Assembly: GCA_900491605.1 (NCBI GenBank)
Contig: UESW01001866.1
Location: forward strand, 187,081 to 251,080
Source: Calamus simplicifolius
Taxonomy: Eukaryota; Streptophyta; Magnoliopsida; Arecales; Arecaceae
Direction: 5' to 3'
Length of the DNA: 64,000 nucleotides
Shown here piece by piece: positions 10,899 to 22,614 of this stretch. The position numbers and the translations under genes were made by a program. Numbering within the stretch: position 1 is the stretch's first letter; every line of letters starts with the position of its first letter. Below the pieces are notes generated by a model. It had not been told where the DNA came from. It was given only the letters and a program-made list of their open reading frames with translations, and made no database searches.

Positions 10899-12026
10899 TG
10901 CTAAAATACAGTCATGAGACCGTGAGTACTAATAAGGATGGTGAATAGAATGGTGAGCTAGGAATTAAAGCGGAATCGGATCTATCGAGTTTTATAAGAG
11001 GAAGCTCTATACTTAACTAGCACTCCAAAATAGAATAAGAGTATCAGGGATGTTAGTGGTTGCCAAGCTAAAATCCTCCAATACTCAAGTCAATTAGGAA
11101 AGATGGTTGAGGAGGCTAAGAGTGGGTCTTATAGTCATCCTACACTAAGAAGATGGAGGAGGATGTAAGGTTTTAGAGTTTACAATCGGAGAAGGTTGCT
11201 AAGAAGAAATGGAGATCGAAAAGAAGTGGGAATTTAATGGGTCGAAGCCAAATCCTGCGTTCCTTTGCAAGAGGTTCCTTCTTCTAGGCGAGCTTTGGTC
11301 CTAGTGCCCAAGGTTGCCTATGTCATGGTGGTGTTTTTTATTGTGATGGTGAGATGGGTAGTGATACCCAAAATTTAGTCCTATATTGGATAAAAAAAAT
11401 ATTATGTGCTTATAACTCAAGTCCACTTGCTATCCATTAATTTTCACTTGAGTTTTGGGCCATATAGTTTCGACCTGCTAACGGAGTTAATCAGGCCAAC
11501 ATGTGATCTTGGGATGTTACAAATGGTATCAAAGTTAGGTGATAGAATTTGGTCATAGTGTGCAGCCATCCTTGTAGCACTAACGACTCAGCTCGAGGAT
11601 AGATTCTGGAAGCTTGTGCCATGCGACAAGGATGTCATATTATAAGGGGATAGATTATGATACCTAAATTTAGTCTCACATTGGATGGAAAAAAAAAGTG
11701 TTATATGCTTACAACTCAAGGTCACTTGTTACCCATTAACTATTACTCGAGTTTTTGAGCCAAATAATTTTGGCCCGCTAACAAAGTTAATCGGGCCAGT
11801 AGGCTCAGGGCATTATATGGGTCAATGCTTCTAGAGCAAGGACATATGTGGGGATGGTCATTTTCTAGTCTTATCCATGGTTCTATCGAGTAAAATAGCT
11901 TGAGGCTATATTAGCTAGGCCCTTTTGACACTGTTCAATCATCATAGTTGATGATGATGTGGCCTAAGGACCTCGTACCCTCATGATTGGGTGCTAGCTT
12001 GGAGATAGCTCAATTTAGCTCTATCA
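10899..12026 (-). repeat. 3' LTR of the gypsy element, containing a TRIM
   Basis: Aligns with 21933-22614 (shared blocks such as GAGGAGGATGTAAGGTT and AAAAGAAGTGGGAATT), ending CTATCA beside the purine tract. Positions 11362-11817 are absent from the other LTR and belong to the inserted TRIM. Divergence between the two LTRs is high, so this insertion is old. Confidence 0.75.
11362..11817 (+). mobile_element. TRIM: 456-bp miniature LTR retrotransposon
   Basis: Two 160-bp direct repeats, 11362-11521 and 11658-11817, begin TGATACC and end TTACA / TTATA. Directly after the first, TGGTATCAAAG (11524-11534) matches the Met-tRNA primer site. Before the second, AAGGGGATAGAT is a purine tract. The 136-bp interior has no coding capacity. 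This is the full TRIM layout. TGGGT precedes (two bases off) and follows the element and may be the target duplication. No 5S-like stretch is present, so it is not Cassandra. Confidence 0.85.
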
Positions 12027-12073
12027 CATACCCCTACTCTTAAGGCTGAGGTGGCTTGCTCAAATGAGGGAGT

Positions 12074-12555
12074 TGTTGCACAGCTTCCGTCAAGATCAGG
12101 TGCATGAGGGAAGATGGAGAAGAAGAAGAATATATGGATATAGAAGAAAAAGATAATGCATTTATTTTTCTCGTGGTCTTTCGTCTATCCAGTTACATCC
12201 AGAAAGAGCCTTAAATAATCATCCATCTTGGATGATAAAACTTCTTCACACCAGCCCATAAACAAATCCCTAACAAACTTCCTAAAATATGGAAGCCTAT
12301 CCAGAAAACCTGAGCCCAATCCCCAGTCCCATAACCTACAATTAGGTTATTAAACATTCTTTCAAAAAAACTCCCTTCTAAGCCATACAAGAAAGCACTC
12401 AAACCTGAGCCCATGTGCACCCATGACTCACATGCTCTCTATTCTTGGGTCACAAGCTGATGCAAATGACTTAGGAACCTGAGAACTTATGTAGCCTAAG
12501 CTATTAAACCTGTGTGACTAACCTGGACTTTGGATGTACCACACTTGAGCTTACA
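12074..12555 (-). repeat. 3' LTR of the copia element (482 bp)
   Basis: Matches 17332-17805 throughout with scattered changes and small indels. On the minus strand the purine-rich GAAGGTAGAGAT precedes its start TGTAAGCTCAAG, serving as the purine tract. Confidence 0.9.
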
Positions 12556-12577
12556 ATCTCTACCTTCGTGCATCAAA

Positions 12578-14250
12578 GTTACAGTAAGCTCCACCTGATC
12601 CATCAATTCCATCAGTGCTCCACATCTGAAGAAGCTATCTTGAGGCAGTACCTTAGTGAGTGCATCCACTGCGTTATCTTTGGTAAATACTTTCACAAGT
12701 CTAACTCATTATCCTCTACAAGATTCATGATCCTATGGTATCTAATGTCAATATGTTTGGTCCTTGCATGATAGACCGGATTCTGAATGAAACATAAAGC
12801 ACTTTGGCTATCAGAAAATACCTTAATCACCCCCTGTGCTATCTCCATCTTCAGCGCAAGACCTTTTAGCCATATAGCCTCCTTTGTAGCCTTTGAAATA
12901 CCGATATACTCTGACTCTATAGTAGACAAAGCCATCACTAGATGTAGACTTGACCTCCATGATATTGGACCACCATTCAACATAAACACATACCCTGTCG
13001 TTGACCTTTTAGTGTCCAAATCATCTCCATAGTCAGCATTAACAAAATCTGCTAACCGATCCTGAGCCTCCATGATCAGTCTAGTGCCATCCTTCATGCC
13101 ATTATTCCCATAGCATATACTAACACTGACTGTGCCAACAAGATATTTGAAGATCCCTTTCAGAGTTCTCTAATGTGCTCTACCCGGACTAGCCATGAAT
13201 CTACTAATCTGGCTAACAGCATATGCAAGGTCAGGCCTACAACACACCATAGCATACATGAGACTGCCAACTCCTAAAGCATAAGGTACTCTGGACATCT
13301 TCTCAGCCTTTGTCTCAGAATTCGATGACATAGTCTTGGAGAGCTTAATATGACCAGCCAATAGTAATGCGGTTGGCTTTGCACCATCCATCCTATACCT
13401 CTCTAAGACCCTCATGATAAGTCCCCTGAGACAAATGAAGCAATCTCCTATCTTTGTTCCTAAAAATTTTTATCCCCAAAATCCATGTAGCAGGACCTAA
13501 ATCCTTCATTTCAAACTCAGCTGACAATGCTGCCTTCAGATCCTCTATAATGCTTTACTCTTGCATGCAATTAACATATCATCCACATATAAAAGCAAGT
13601 ATAATCTATAATTATCTTCTAAAATTCAAAAATAAACATAGGGATCATACTCACATCTAGACATGCCAATGCTCCTCAAAAAAGTATCAAACCTCAGGTA
13701 CCACTGATGCGGCGACCGTTTTAAACCATACAAGGATCTCTGCAAACAACATACCTTTCTTTCTGATCCCGGTTCTATGAACCCCTTCGGCTGCTACATA
13801 TAAATCTCCTCCTCGAAATCCCTATGAGGGAAGACCATCCTGATATTCATCTGCTCTAGTTTCAAATTTTGCACTGCTACAATGCTCAACAATACCCTGA
13901 TGGATGTGTGCCATACCACTGGTAAGAATACCTCATTGTAGTCAATAACTTCTTTTTAAGAAAATCCTATGGCCACTAACCTGGCCTTATACCTAATCCT
14001 CTCCTTCTATGCGGCTCCTTCTTTGCGTTGCAATACCCATTTACAACCAATGGATTTCTTTCCACTTGGCAGTGACACAACCGCCAAGTCTGATTCTTCT
14101 GAAGGGATTGCATCTCTTCCGCCATAGTCTGGACCCACCTATCTCTATCCTAGCTTGTCATTGCCTCATGGTAGGTAACGGTCCTCCACTAGCAGCCACC
14201 AATGCATATGACATGGTCTTTCCAAACCTATATCGCTCCGGTTGCCGAAT
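12578..14250 (-). pseudogene. pol: Copia RT and RNase H, several frameshifts
   Basis: Minus strand shows RT wording from about 14250, MRVLERYRMDGAKP and YALGVGSLMYAMVCCRPDLAYAVSQISRFMASPG (13415-13170), then RNase H GYVFMLNGGPISWRS, STIESEYIGISKATKEAIWLKGL and KHIDIRYHRIM (13097-12693). A tail with DALTKVLPQDSFFRCGALM ends the polyprotein near 12578. Breaks separate 13415, 13170, 13097 and 12696. Function in life: copying element RNA to DNA and removing RNA from the hybrid. Confidence 0.85.
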
Positions 14251-14529
14251 GACCCTTTTTGGCTTATGTAGTGCAATGCCGATGCCTATCCCAGGATGTG
14301 ACTCCTCCCTTCGCTCATTTCTATCGTGAGCATGCATCTGGCTAGTCCTCACATGTGAAGACATATCTAGAGTGTACTCCACCTGAATCTCATATCCTTC
14401 TGACGATCCTACAAAAGGTAAATATCATAAGAGGTTAGTTGCTCAGCTGCACCTTGCTGAACCTTCTGTTGCCAACATACGTCCGATTGGGCCTTCGGCT
14501 AAACCTCTACCACCTTCTACTTTTTGAGG

Positions 14530-16051
14530 ATTGAACTCTCATAAAAAATCATATCCCTGCTAATCGTGGCCTTCTGCTCGAAGGGATCCCATAGCCTGTA
14601 TCCCTTAACTCCTCATGGATATCCAATGAACACCATTTTTTGGGCTTTAGCATCCAACTTAGTCCACTAACTCGCATCCACATGTACAAATGCTGTACAT
14701 CCAAAAACTCTGATATGCCTGAGCTCCACCTGTCTACCAGATCACACATCCTCTGGTAACCTTCCATCAAGCTTTACATAAGAAGACCTATTCATCAAGT
14801 AGGCTACTGTGTCAACTGTGTCCACCCAAAACATTTTAGGTAATCCTACTTGCAATCTTATAATCTAGCTTTCTCCATGAGAGTTCGGTTCATTCTCTCA
14901 GCCACTCCATTTTGTTGAGAAGTTCTAACCACTGAAAATTGCCTTTTGATGCCTCCATCTATGCAAAATTTTAGAAACTCCTTACTTGTGAATTCTTCAC
15001 CATTATCAGACCGCACCATCTTTACATATCTCTTTGTCTCCTCCACCTCAGCCTGCCATGCTTGAAATTTGGAGAAGACCTTTGACTTTTTTATCAAGAA
15101 ATATACCCAGACCTTTCTTGAAAAATCATCAATCAGAGTCATAAAATATCTATCCCCATTGCTGCCCAAAACTGGAGCTGGACCCCAAACATCACTATGT
15201 ACTAGCTCCAAGGGACCCGTACTATGCGCTGAACTAGTAAAAAATTTTATCTTGTGTTGCTTGCCCATCTGACATGGCTCACAGACCTCTGCAATACCCT
15301 CATCCAAAGCTGAAATCCTTCTATCCTTCATTAGCACCCTCATGCCCCGCTCTCTCATGTGGCCAAGACGGTAGTGCCACATGCGGTACATATCCTGTTG
15401 ACTGTGCATTGCTGCTTCTATCTCAGACCCTTCACACATCATAGACCCAACCAGCTGATACAAATTATTTTTTAGCCTCTTTCCCCTCATCAAAACCATG
15501 ACACCTTTCATGATGTTGAGTACATCATTCCCAGAATGACAACTGAAACCAAATCCATTCCTCTCCAGGTACCCCAAGGACACTAGGTTCTTCTTCAAGT
15601 TAGGAACATGCTTCACATGAGTAAGGGTTCTCACAACCCCATTAAACATTCTGATCCTAACTGTGCCAACTTCTACCACCCTGCAAGAATGATTATCCCC
15701 TAATGTCACATTCTCCACATCGATTTTAGTATAATCTGCAAACCAGGACTGATGCGGTGTATAATGATGTGAGCAGGCTAAATCAAGTAAACAATTGTCT
15801 GTTGTTCTTCCGTGTGCATCTGAAACCACCACGAGGTCCTCCTCGACCCCTACATCTTCAACAATACTGACAGATTCCATCTCTTTCTTCTTTTCTTGAG
15901 GTTTCTTCCAAAGAGGACAATTTCTCTTTATGTATCCAACCCCATTATACTTGTAACACATGAACTTGCCTTTGCCTTTCTTTGACTTGGACCTGGATTG
16001 GCCCCTGTGCTTGCTGACCTCTTTGCCTCTGCCGATTCTCTCTCCTATCAT
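14530..16051 (-). pseudogene. pol: Copia zinc knuckle, protease and integrase
   Basis: A 397-codon frame (16051-14858) holds, in order, a basic stretch, a zinc knuckle reading CYKYNGVGYIKRNC, in which one Cys and the His are both Tyr, a protease reading LLDLACSHHYTP where the family has Asp-Ser, a pre-integrase block (WHYRLGHM, CEPCQMGKQ), and an integrase core with HSDVWGP, RSDNGEEF and NGVAERMNRTL, so the D, D, E residues are kept. A frameshift at 14858 separates the C-terminal part, seen to about 14530. The long open frame with damaged upstream motifs suggests recent loss. Confidence 0.87.
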
Positions 16052-16069
16052 GAGGCCCTCTTGAGGTAC

Positions 16070-16618
16070 ACCTTCCCTTATTGGATTTCAACACAGATAT
16101 AATATCTTCATAAAGTAGTGTTTCTTTTTCATAAGCAGTGTAGTAACAAGAGGATCATAAGACATAGGCAATGAATGTAACAAGAGAAGAGATTTATCTT
16201 CTTCCTCCATCTTAATACCGAGAGTTATTAAATCATTGCATACCCTATCATACTTCTGAATATGAAGAACAATATCCCCGCCTTTCTACATCCAAAGACT
16301 ATATAATTATTTCTTCAACATAAGTTTATTGCACATATTTTTACCCATGTATAAGGAATGCAACTTGGCCCAAAGACCCTTCGGTTTCTTCTCATTTAGG
16401 ATACTATACAAAGACGAACCAGCAAGACACCCTCTGATTGCTGCACATGCCCTCTTTTCAAGAGACAACCAATCCTCTTCTGACATCTCCTCATGCTTTG
16501 ATTCCAAAGCAACATCAAGAAAATTATGCACTAGTAAATTTTTAACCCTCACCTTTCACATGAAAAAACTATCTTTTTCATTAAATTTTTTAAACTCAAC
16601 TTTGCTTTTACTACTCAT
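16070..16618 (-). pseudogene. gag: Copia gag with early nonsense codon
   Basis: The start codon at 16618 gives MSSKSKVEFKKFNEKDSFFM and then a stop (TGA) where Trp is expected, followed in frame by KVRVKNLLVH. The second part (to 16307) has WAKLHSLYMGKNMCNKLMLKK, typical of copia gag. Beyond 16300 the frame is broken up to the zinc knuckle. The roughly 700 bp between 16619 and the primer site is an untranslated leader without recognisable genes. Confidence 0.8.
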
Positions 16619-17317
16619 GGTTGATCAGGCCACAAACAACAATCACAAAGATGAATTTAGAAAAAATACCTAAAGGCAATATCATAGTTGAAGTCTCCTC
16701 CAGCAGCCTCTCCTTGGATAAGATGCTTGGCCTTTCCTTGCTTGTTGCAACCAATCAAATTGCCGGAGTGGTTAGTTGCCTTTTGCTTGCTTCCTTTGGT
16801 TTCTGGTTTGAACCCGCTGCCCACCTTTTCTTGAATTTTATTTAATCTTTTTTTTATAACCTCTTTGCTGAAACCCCTTTCCTCCCTACCGGTCCTCTTC
16901 TCACGCCCATGGAATGGTGAGTCTTCATGATGGAGACTTCATAGGCTTCATGTACACGACGAACACGTCCCGTGGGTGAGCGGGTTGATCGTGAGTTGAC
17001 CAGAGACCTCTTCTCCTCCACGCGTGCACTAACCATGAAGCCTGAATGTGAAACTATGAAGCTCGGACCAAGCTCTCCAAAAACTCCAGCGTGTAAGCCC
17101 ACAAACACCCATGAAGCGTTGGAGCTCCACACCATGGCTTCACACGTCCATGGAAGTCCACTTGGGCATCTTTCTTGGCTTTGTTCCTTTACACAATGGA
17201 TCTTCGCGTGAGCACCACAAAAAACACGAAGCTGCAATCCTTTTTTTTTGGAGATGAATCTACGATTTGATTTTTTTTTTACAAATCCTCTTCCTCTTCC
17301 TAAGCGCCTCTCTGATG

Positions 17318-17329
17318 GCTCTGATGCTA
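17318..17329 (-). promoter_or_regulatory. Primer binding site of the copia element
   Basis: Minus strand TAGCATCAGAGC, two bases inside the 5' LTR. Ten of twelve bases match the Met-tRNA primer site; both differences are transitions. Confidence 0.75.
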
Positions 17330-17331
17330 CT

Positions 17332-17805
17332 TGTTGCACAGCTTCCATCGAAATTAGGCGCATGAGGAAAAATGGAGAAGGAGAAGAATAGATGGATATA
17401 GAAGAAAAAGAGAATGCCTTTATTTTTCTCTTGGTCTTTCGTCTATCCAGTTACATCCAGAGAGAGCCTTAAATAATCATCTTGAATGATAAAACTTCTT
17501 CGCACCAGTCCGTAACCAACTCTCTAAAATATGAAAGCATATCTAGAAAACCTAAGCCCAATCCCCATTGATCCAGTCCCATAACCTACAATTAGTTTAT
17601 TAAACATTCTCTCAAAAAAACTTCCTTTTAAGCTATACAAGAAAGTACTCAAACCCAAGCCCATGTACACCCATGACTCACATGCGCTCTTTTCTTGGGT
17701 CACAAGCTGATTCAAATGACTTAGAAACCTGAGAACTTTTGTAGCCTAAGCTCTTAAACCTGTGTGACTCACCTGGACTTTGGATGTGCCGTACGTGAAC
17801 TTATA
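17332..17805 (-). repeat. 5' LTR of the copia element (474 bp)
   Basis: Partner of 12074-12555, with the same TG start and CTTATA end, followed at once by the GGAGT target duplication. Confidence 0.9.
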
Positions 17806-17810
17806 GGAGT

Positions 17811-18809
17811 ACATTTGAAAGAGCCTAAAATTTACTTGAGATGAGGTCATCCTCTTTAGCCTGAGGTGGGCTTCTAAGCCCTATTTTATACCCCAAGCAT
17901 TGGATTTTTAAGTCCTCCATGGATATTAGATGGCCCCTGAAAACTCTTTCCTTTTATAAGGGAGAGTTTTCCTAAGCTCTTGGTCATCCTCCATTTTTTG
18001 CCTTAGACTCATGTAGATGGTGCATGTTGGGCCTAAGGATCACTATTGAGCTCCCTTGGTAGGTGGCCAAGATGGCTCCTTTTCGAGACCTAATAGTGAT
18101 GATGGGGCCACATCAAATGTAGAGACCATGTCTTATCTTTTGGACCTTTTAATAGGCTCAAGCTCCATGCCTCTTCCTTTTCATGGGGGCAAGACAAACA
18201 CCATAAGCATAAATTTGGTGTAAGATTGGTAGCTAGTTGGTGATGGGTCCCTTTAAGAATGGGACCTTAAACCATTCAATTGCTTTTCTACTATACTCAC
18301 TCTTAGTGGTTTCATGGGACTTTTAGTTTTATGGTTTCTTTGGATTCTCCAACCTTTTATTTTTTGTGAGTGTGTTCCTTCTCCCTTAGTCTTTCTTTAG
18401 TGCTTTCTTTCTCCCTTGCATGAGTGACAACATTGATTCTTAGCGCTTGTTGCTCCACCAAGAATTGAGTAACTCTTTTTCTCCTTTTCTTGTATTTTTA
18501 GTGCTTAATTTTCTTGCACCAAGGATATCTTCAACGATCCTTCTAAGGTTTCCCATGGTGGAAAAAAGAGTTGATTCTAGGGGAAGCTTGGTCTTTTGAT
18601 TCATTGTAGGCTAGATCAATGTATCATTTTTTTGCCTTACTTTCATGCTTGGAAGAGACTTCTCCTAAGTTGCTCAAATGTTTAAGTGGGGCAAATCCTT
18701 GATCCTCTTTGTGTGAGGTTTCCTTTGGAGGTGGTGGCACATCCCTGCTTGGCTCCTAAGCGTAGTCTATCTAAGTAGATTGGGGCTAACTCCCTTCATC
18801 ACATGGAGA
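17811..18809. other. Non-coding interior of the gypsy element
   Basis: Stop-rich in all frames. No motif of gag or pol could be read. It continues the gypsy interior after the copia insertion and leads into the minisatellite. Confidence 0.5.
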
Positions 18810-20260
18810 AGGAAATCTTTGTTGGTAAGGAAAGTTCTTCCAAATGATTTTTAGCATATCTGCTTTCTTTTTTACAAATAGAGATCCTCTAGATGAGCCA
18901 GCTCTTTTACAACATGGACCCCCTTCTCTTTTCAGTGACGAGAGTTCTTTTAAGTAGTATTCAGTGTATCTATTTTCTCTTTCTCTCAAATAAAATTTTT
19001 TAGATACGTTAATTTTCTAACACAAGCCTCCTTCTCTTCCTTTGTGAGGAGAGCTCTTTGAGTGGGCTTCATTGTATCCATTTTTTTCTTTCTTCTAAGT
19101 AGAATTCTTTTAGATTCGTCAACTCTCTAGTGGAATGTACATACTTCTATTACTTAATAAAAAGAGTTCTTTCAAGCTATCTTCGATATCTCCGCTCTCT
19201 TTCCTTTGAGTAGAATTCATCTAAGATAGAGAGGATCTACTTGGATGAACTCTACTTAAAATAAAAAAGAGAGCAAATACATTGAAGACCCCTTATCTTG
19301 CTCAGCAAGGAGAATACATTCGAGTAGTCTTTAGCATATCCACTCTCTTTTTCTTTCACATAGAGTTCTTCTAAATGGACAAGCTCTCTAGTGAAACGAA
19401 CCTCATCTTGGTTGACAAGAAAAGTTCTTTCGAGCGATCTTCAATGTATTTATTTTCTCTTTCTTATGAGTAGAGTTCTTCTAGATGGTCTAACTTTTTT
19501 GGCAGAGCAAATCTTTTTCTTTTGTCTAGCAAGGAGAATTCTTTGAAGTAGTCTTTACTGTATTTGCTCTTTTTTCTCTTAAGTAAAGTTTTTCTAAGTG
19601 GACAAACTCTTTAATGGAGTAGACCCCCTTCTTTTGCTGAGTGAGAAGAGTTTTTTCAAATGGTCTTCAGCATATCTATTCTCTCTATTTTTCAAATAGA
19701 GTTTTTCTAGGTAGATTGGCTTTATAGCAAATCAGACTCTCTTCTTTTACTTGGTAAGGAGAGTTTTTCTTAGTAGTCTTTTAATAAATCACTCTCTCTT
19801 TCTTTCAAGTAGAATTCTTTTAAGTAAGTCAAGCTTTCTAGTAGAGTGGACATCCTTTTCTTACTTGGTAAGAAGAATTTTTGTAAGTAGTCTTTAGCAT
19901 ATCTAGTCTTCCTTTCTCTCAAATAGAGTTTTTTCAAGTAGGTTAATTGTCTAGCAAAGCAGGCCTTCTTTTCTTGCTGCATGAGGAGAGTTCTTTTAAG
20001 TAATCTTTATGGATCCACTCTCTCTTTCTCTTAAGTAGAGTTCTTTTAGATAGATAGAGTTCTTTTAGATAGTTCAATACTTTGGTAGAAAAAAGTTCTT
20101 CTGTTATTTGTAAAGAAGAGTTCTTCTCAATGCTTTCTAGTTATTCATTTTTAATTTTTTTGAGTGAAATTCTTTTAGGTAGACCAACTCTTGAATGAAG
20201 CAAGCCTTTTTTTTTTTTTGCTTACTGAGAAAAGTTCTTTTAAGCTATCTTTTAACCAAT
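18810..20260. repeat. Minisatellite of ~112-bp units inside the gypsy interior, with one inverted unit
   Basis: The anchor GAGAGTTCTTTNAAGT, followed by a variant of GTCTTCAGCATATC, recurs near 18826, 18943, 19050, 19165, 19311, 19425, 19535, 19648, 19760, 19874, 19988, 20120 and 20232. That is about thirteen units with 110-115 bp spacing, quite diverged. At 19233-19289 half a unit is inverted: its reverse complement reads GTCTTCAATGTATTTGCTC and so on, so a direct and an inverted copy abut and can form a stem. No reading frame is conserved between units. Confidence 0.85.
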
Positions 20261-21124
20261 AGACTGAACTCTATGGGTCATCATGAGTGTGCTCAATTCA
20301 ACGCTTCATTTGAAAATGCAAACACTCAGCTCAACACTTTATGAAAATGCAAAGATGAGGTGAACCGGACTTTATGAGAGGTCATCTCATGAGTTGTACC
20401 TCTTGGAAAATCATCGATCAACTACAACACTTTGGTTCCATTGCTTGGTGCTCTAGTAAGTCATGAAGCTTTGTTTCCATCGCATGAAGTTGCTAGCTAG
20501 GATAGTAAGGGAAGGTTGCAAGATGATGCTTTGTTGTCTGTGTAGTAATAAAGATCTTTTAAATTTCAAGTGCCCAAATTCCATAGGCCTCGTGATGTCA
20601 CTATCATCAATATCTCTTCTTTTCTTTTTTTTAGAAAAAAGGGAGAGTGGTTGGGGAGAGTAGCTGAGGCATCTAGGCCTTGGATTAGCTCCCCCTTAAT
20701 TTATATTTAAGACAAAGATGGAAAGTGAGCATCACTATCTCAACTCTGTTGCTTCTTCTGTTATAGCCATGAGGAGGCCTCATTTTGACCTGCATCATTT
20801 TCTTATCATAATATTGCAGCAATAAGAAGAAATTCTAGTAATTCATTAAGAATTTGAGAGACTTTAGAGGGAGCTAGCAATTTCATCGCCTAATCTATTA
20901 AGGGATATCGATGCTTTGAAGCCTTGAGGATGAGCTAATTCATCACTTCTAGATGCCCTCACTCTCAGGTTCTAAATGAGTTATGATAAAGGAATTAATT
21001 TTTCCTAATCATTTCTCTCTTTTCTTCTTTTCCCTTTTTTCCTTTTTTGGAGATGATAGAAACTCATCTATATTAATTCATGACTGGATGCACTCTAGTC
21101 AAGGGCCTAGATCAGTGCAGCTTC
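20261..21124. other. Non-coding interior of the gypsy element
   Basis: No protein motif recognised. In an intact element of this type RT, RNase H and integrase would follow the protease here; they are missing. Confidence 0.5.
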
Positions 21125-21620
21125 TCAACTAAGGACCTCTGAGGTGGGAATCTTTCTCACATTGTCTTTCTTCTTTAAAGTGGTGATGTAACACTGTCCT
21201 GCCATAATTTGATCACCTTTAAGTTCTTTGATTCCATTCACATTTTGAAAATTCATGGCTATGAGGTAACTTGATGCTATAGATTTTAAGGCGTTAAGGC
21301 CAAAATGCCTCAAAACAACATTATAAGCTGAGGGAGACTTTACCATAAAATGGTCTAACATTATTATGGCTTGATGGGACTCCTTCTCTGAAGTCACTAA
21401 GAGGTTAATGGTCTCCTTAATTAGAATCAAGTTGCTGAAGATGCTAACCAATAGGCTACCAAAGGACTTTAATCAGTCACCACTGATCTCCATCCTTTTT
21501 AAAGGATTCAAAGTAGAGGATATCAGTTAAACTATTGTTGTCAACAAGTATCCTCTTTACCTGATCGATAGCAATGGTCATAGAGATTATTAGTGCATCA
21601 TTATGAGGGATCTATATCGA
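21125..21620 (-). pseudogene. Ty3/gypsy aspartic protease remnant
   Basis: Minus strand reads MTIAIDQVKRILVDNNSLTD near 21570, a changed VDxGSS active site (Gly replaced by Asn), then, after frameshifts and stops, MLDHFMVKSPSAYNVVLRHF and GLNALKSIAS, KELKGDQIMAGQCYITTLK (21451-21125). Plant gypsy proteases of the Tat-like group read PSAYN-LGRPGLNAL in this place. It marks the host element of the nest as Ty3/gypsy. Confidence 0.8.
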
Positions 21621-21932
21621 CTCTAAGTTGGCATTGGAGAAGGATATAATCTCTTTTATTTTATGTTTCTTTAATGCATCGACTCTATATTGTCAAGGTG
21701 TATTCCTTCCAAGACGAGGAACTTTATCCATCAGTCATAAATACACTAGAAATCATACCGACTCTCTTAATGGTGGATTGTCGACTACTGAGAACTATCA
21801 TCAAGTTCCTTGACTTGTGGGGCAGACTATTGGCACCTTGGGTAAACCCCGTGAGGTAACACAAGATAATTTGACAAAGCTCAAATAGCATGGCCTTCAC
21901 TTTACTTCATGTAGGCAGCATCAATTTAATTG

Positions 21933-22614
21933 TGTCAAAATTTGGTTGTGAGATCCTAAGCACTAGAGAAGATGATGAATATATTGGTGAGCTTAGAATC
22001 GAAGCAAAATCCAAACTACCTAATACTATGTGAGGGAGCTCCATGGTTGGGTTGGTACTCTTGTGATGATAAAAGAAGAGCATAATGAGTGCTAAGGGCT
22101 ATGTAGCAGAGGTTCTCTGATGCTCAAGTTAGTAAGAAAAGATAGTAACGGAGGCTAGGAGTGGACCTTGTAGCTATTCTATATTGAAAAGGTGGGGGAG
22201 GATGTAAGGTTATGGGCTTGTAGCCAAGATGGGTGCTGAGAAGAATGAGAGATTGAAAAGAAGTGGGAATTCAAGGGGCCAAAGCTAAAACCTTTGCATC
22301 TTTGGGAGAGGTTCCTTGTTATAGGCAAGCTTTGATCCCGATGTTTGATGTTGCCCATGCCATGGTGGCATGCCTTGTTGTATTGATGAGATGAGTCAGT
22401 GATGAGACTACCCTAACTGCTATAGGCCATGTTTCCAGTGTATGAGGAACATGGGTATGGTCAATATATGATCTTATCCACAATTCTACTAAGCAAAATT
22501 ACCAAGGGGCTATGCTAGCTAACAGATATTGTCCGATCATTACAAATGGCAATGATGTAACCTAAAGACTACATGCCCATGTCAACATGGACTGAGCTCA
22601 ATTTAGTTCTATTA
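21933..22614 (-). repeat. 5' LTR of the gypsy element
   Basis: Starts TGTCAAAA, ends CTATTA; aligned with 10899-12026. No TRIM is present here, giving a near empty-site comparison. Confidence 0.72.

Larger units (their letters stand above)
12074..17805 (-). mobile_element. Complete-length Ty1/copia element with perfect target duplication
   Basis: LTRs at 12074-12555 and 17332-17805 start TGTTGCAC and end CTTACA / CTTATA. The five bases GGAGT stand just before (12069-12073) and just after (17806-17810) the element, an exact target duplication. Gag, protease, integrase, RT and RNase H follow in copia order on the minus strand. It lies inside the gypsy element just interior to that element's 3' LTR, so it is younger than the gypsy. 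Genes contain stops and frameshifts. Confidence 0.93.
10899..22614 (-). mobile_element. Decayed Ty3/gypsy element, host of a copia and a TRIM
   Basis: Two related terminal copies (10899-12026 without its TRIM, about 672 bp; 21933-22614, 682 bp) flank an interior with a gypsy protease on the minus strand. A purine tract on the minus strand (AAGAGTAGGGGTATG, 12041-12027) directly precedes the LTR start TGATAGAG, fixing the orientation. A very degraded primer-site-like stretch follows the 5' LTR below 21933. No RT, RNase H or integrase could be found, so the copy is non-autonomous or strongly deleted. Target duplication not recognisable (GATAG left, GTAAT right). Confidence 0.7.

Noticed and set aside
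11362..11817. Cassandra-type element with 5S rRNA promoter
   Set aside because: The TRIM LTR contains no 5S-like boxes; only the general TRIM layout fits.
16854..17363. 169-codon minus-strand open frame
   Set aside because: It covers the untranslated leader and primer site of the copia element and runs into its LTR; it has no gag-like wording.
18810..20260. CRISPR-like array
   Set aside because: Units are diverged over their full length with no constant repeat and unique spacers; the setting is a plant retrotransposon.
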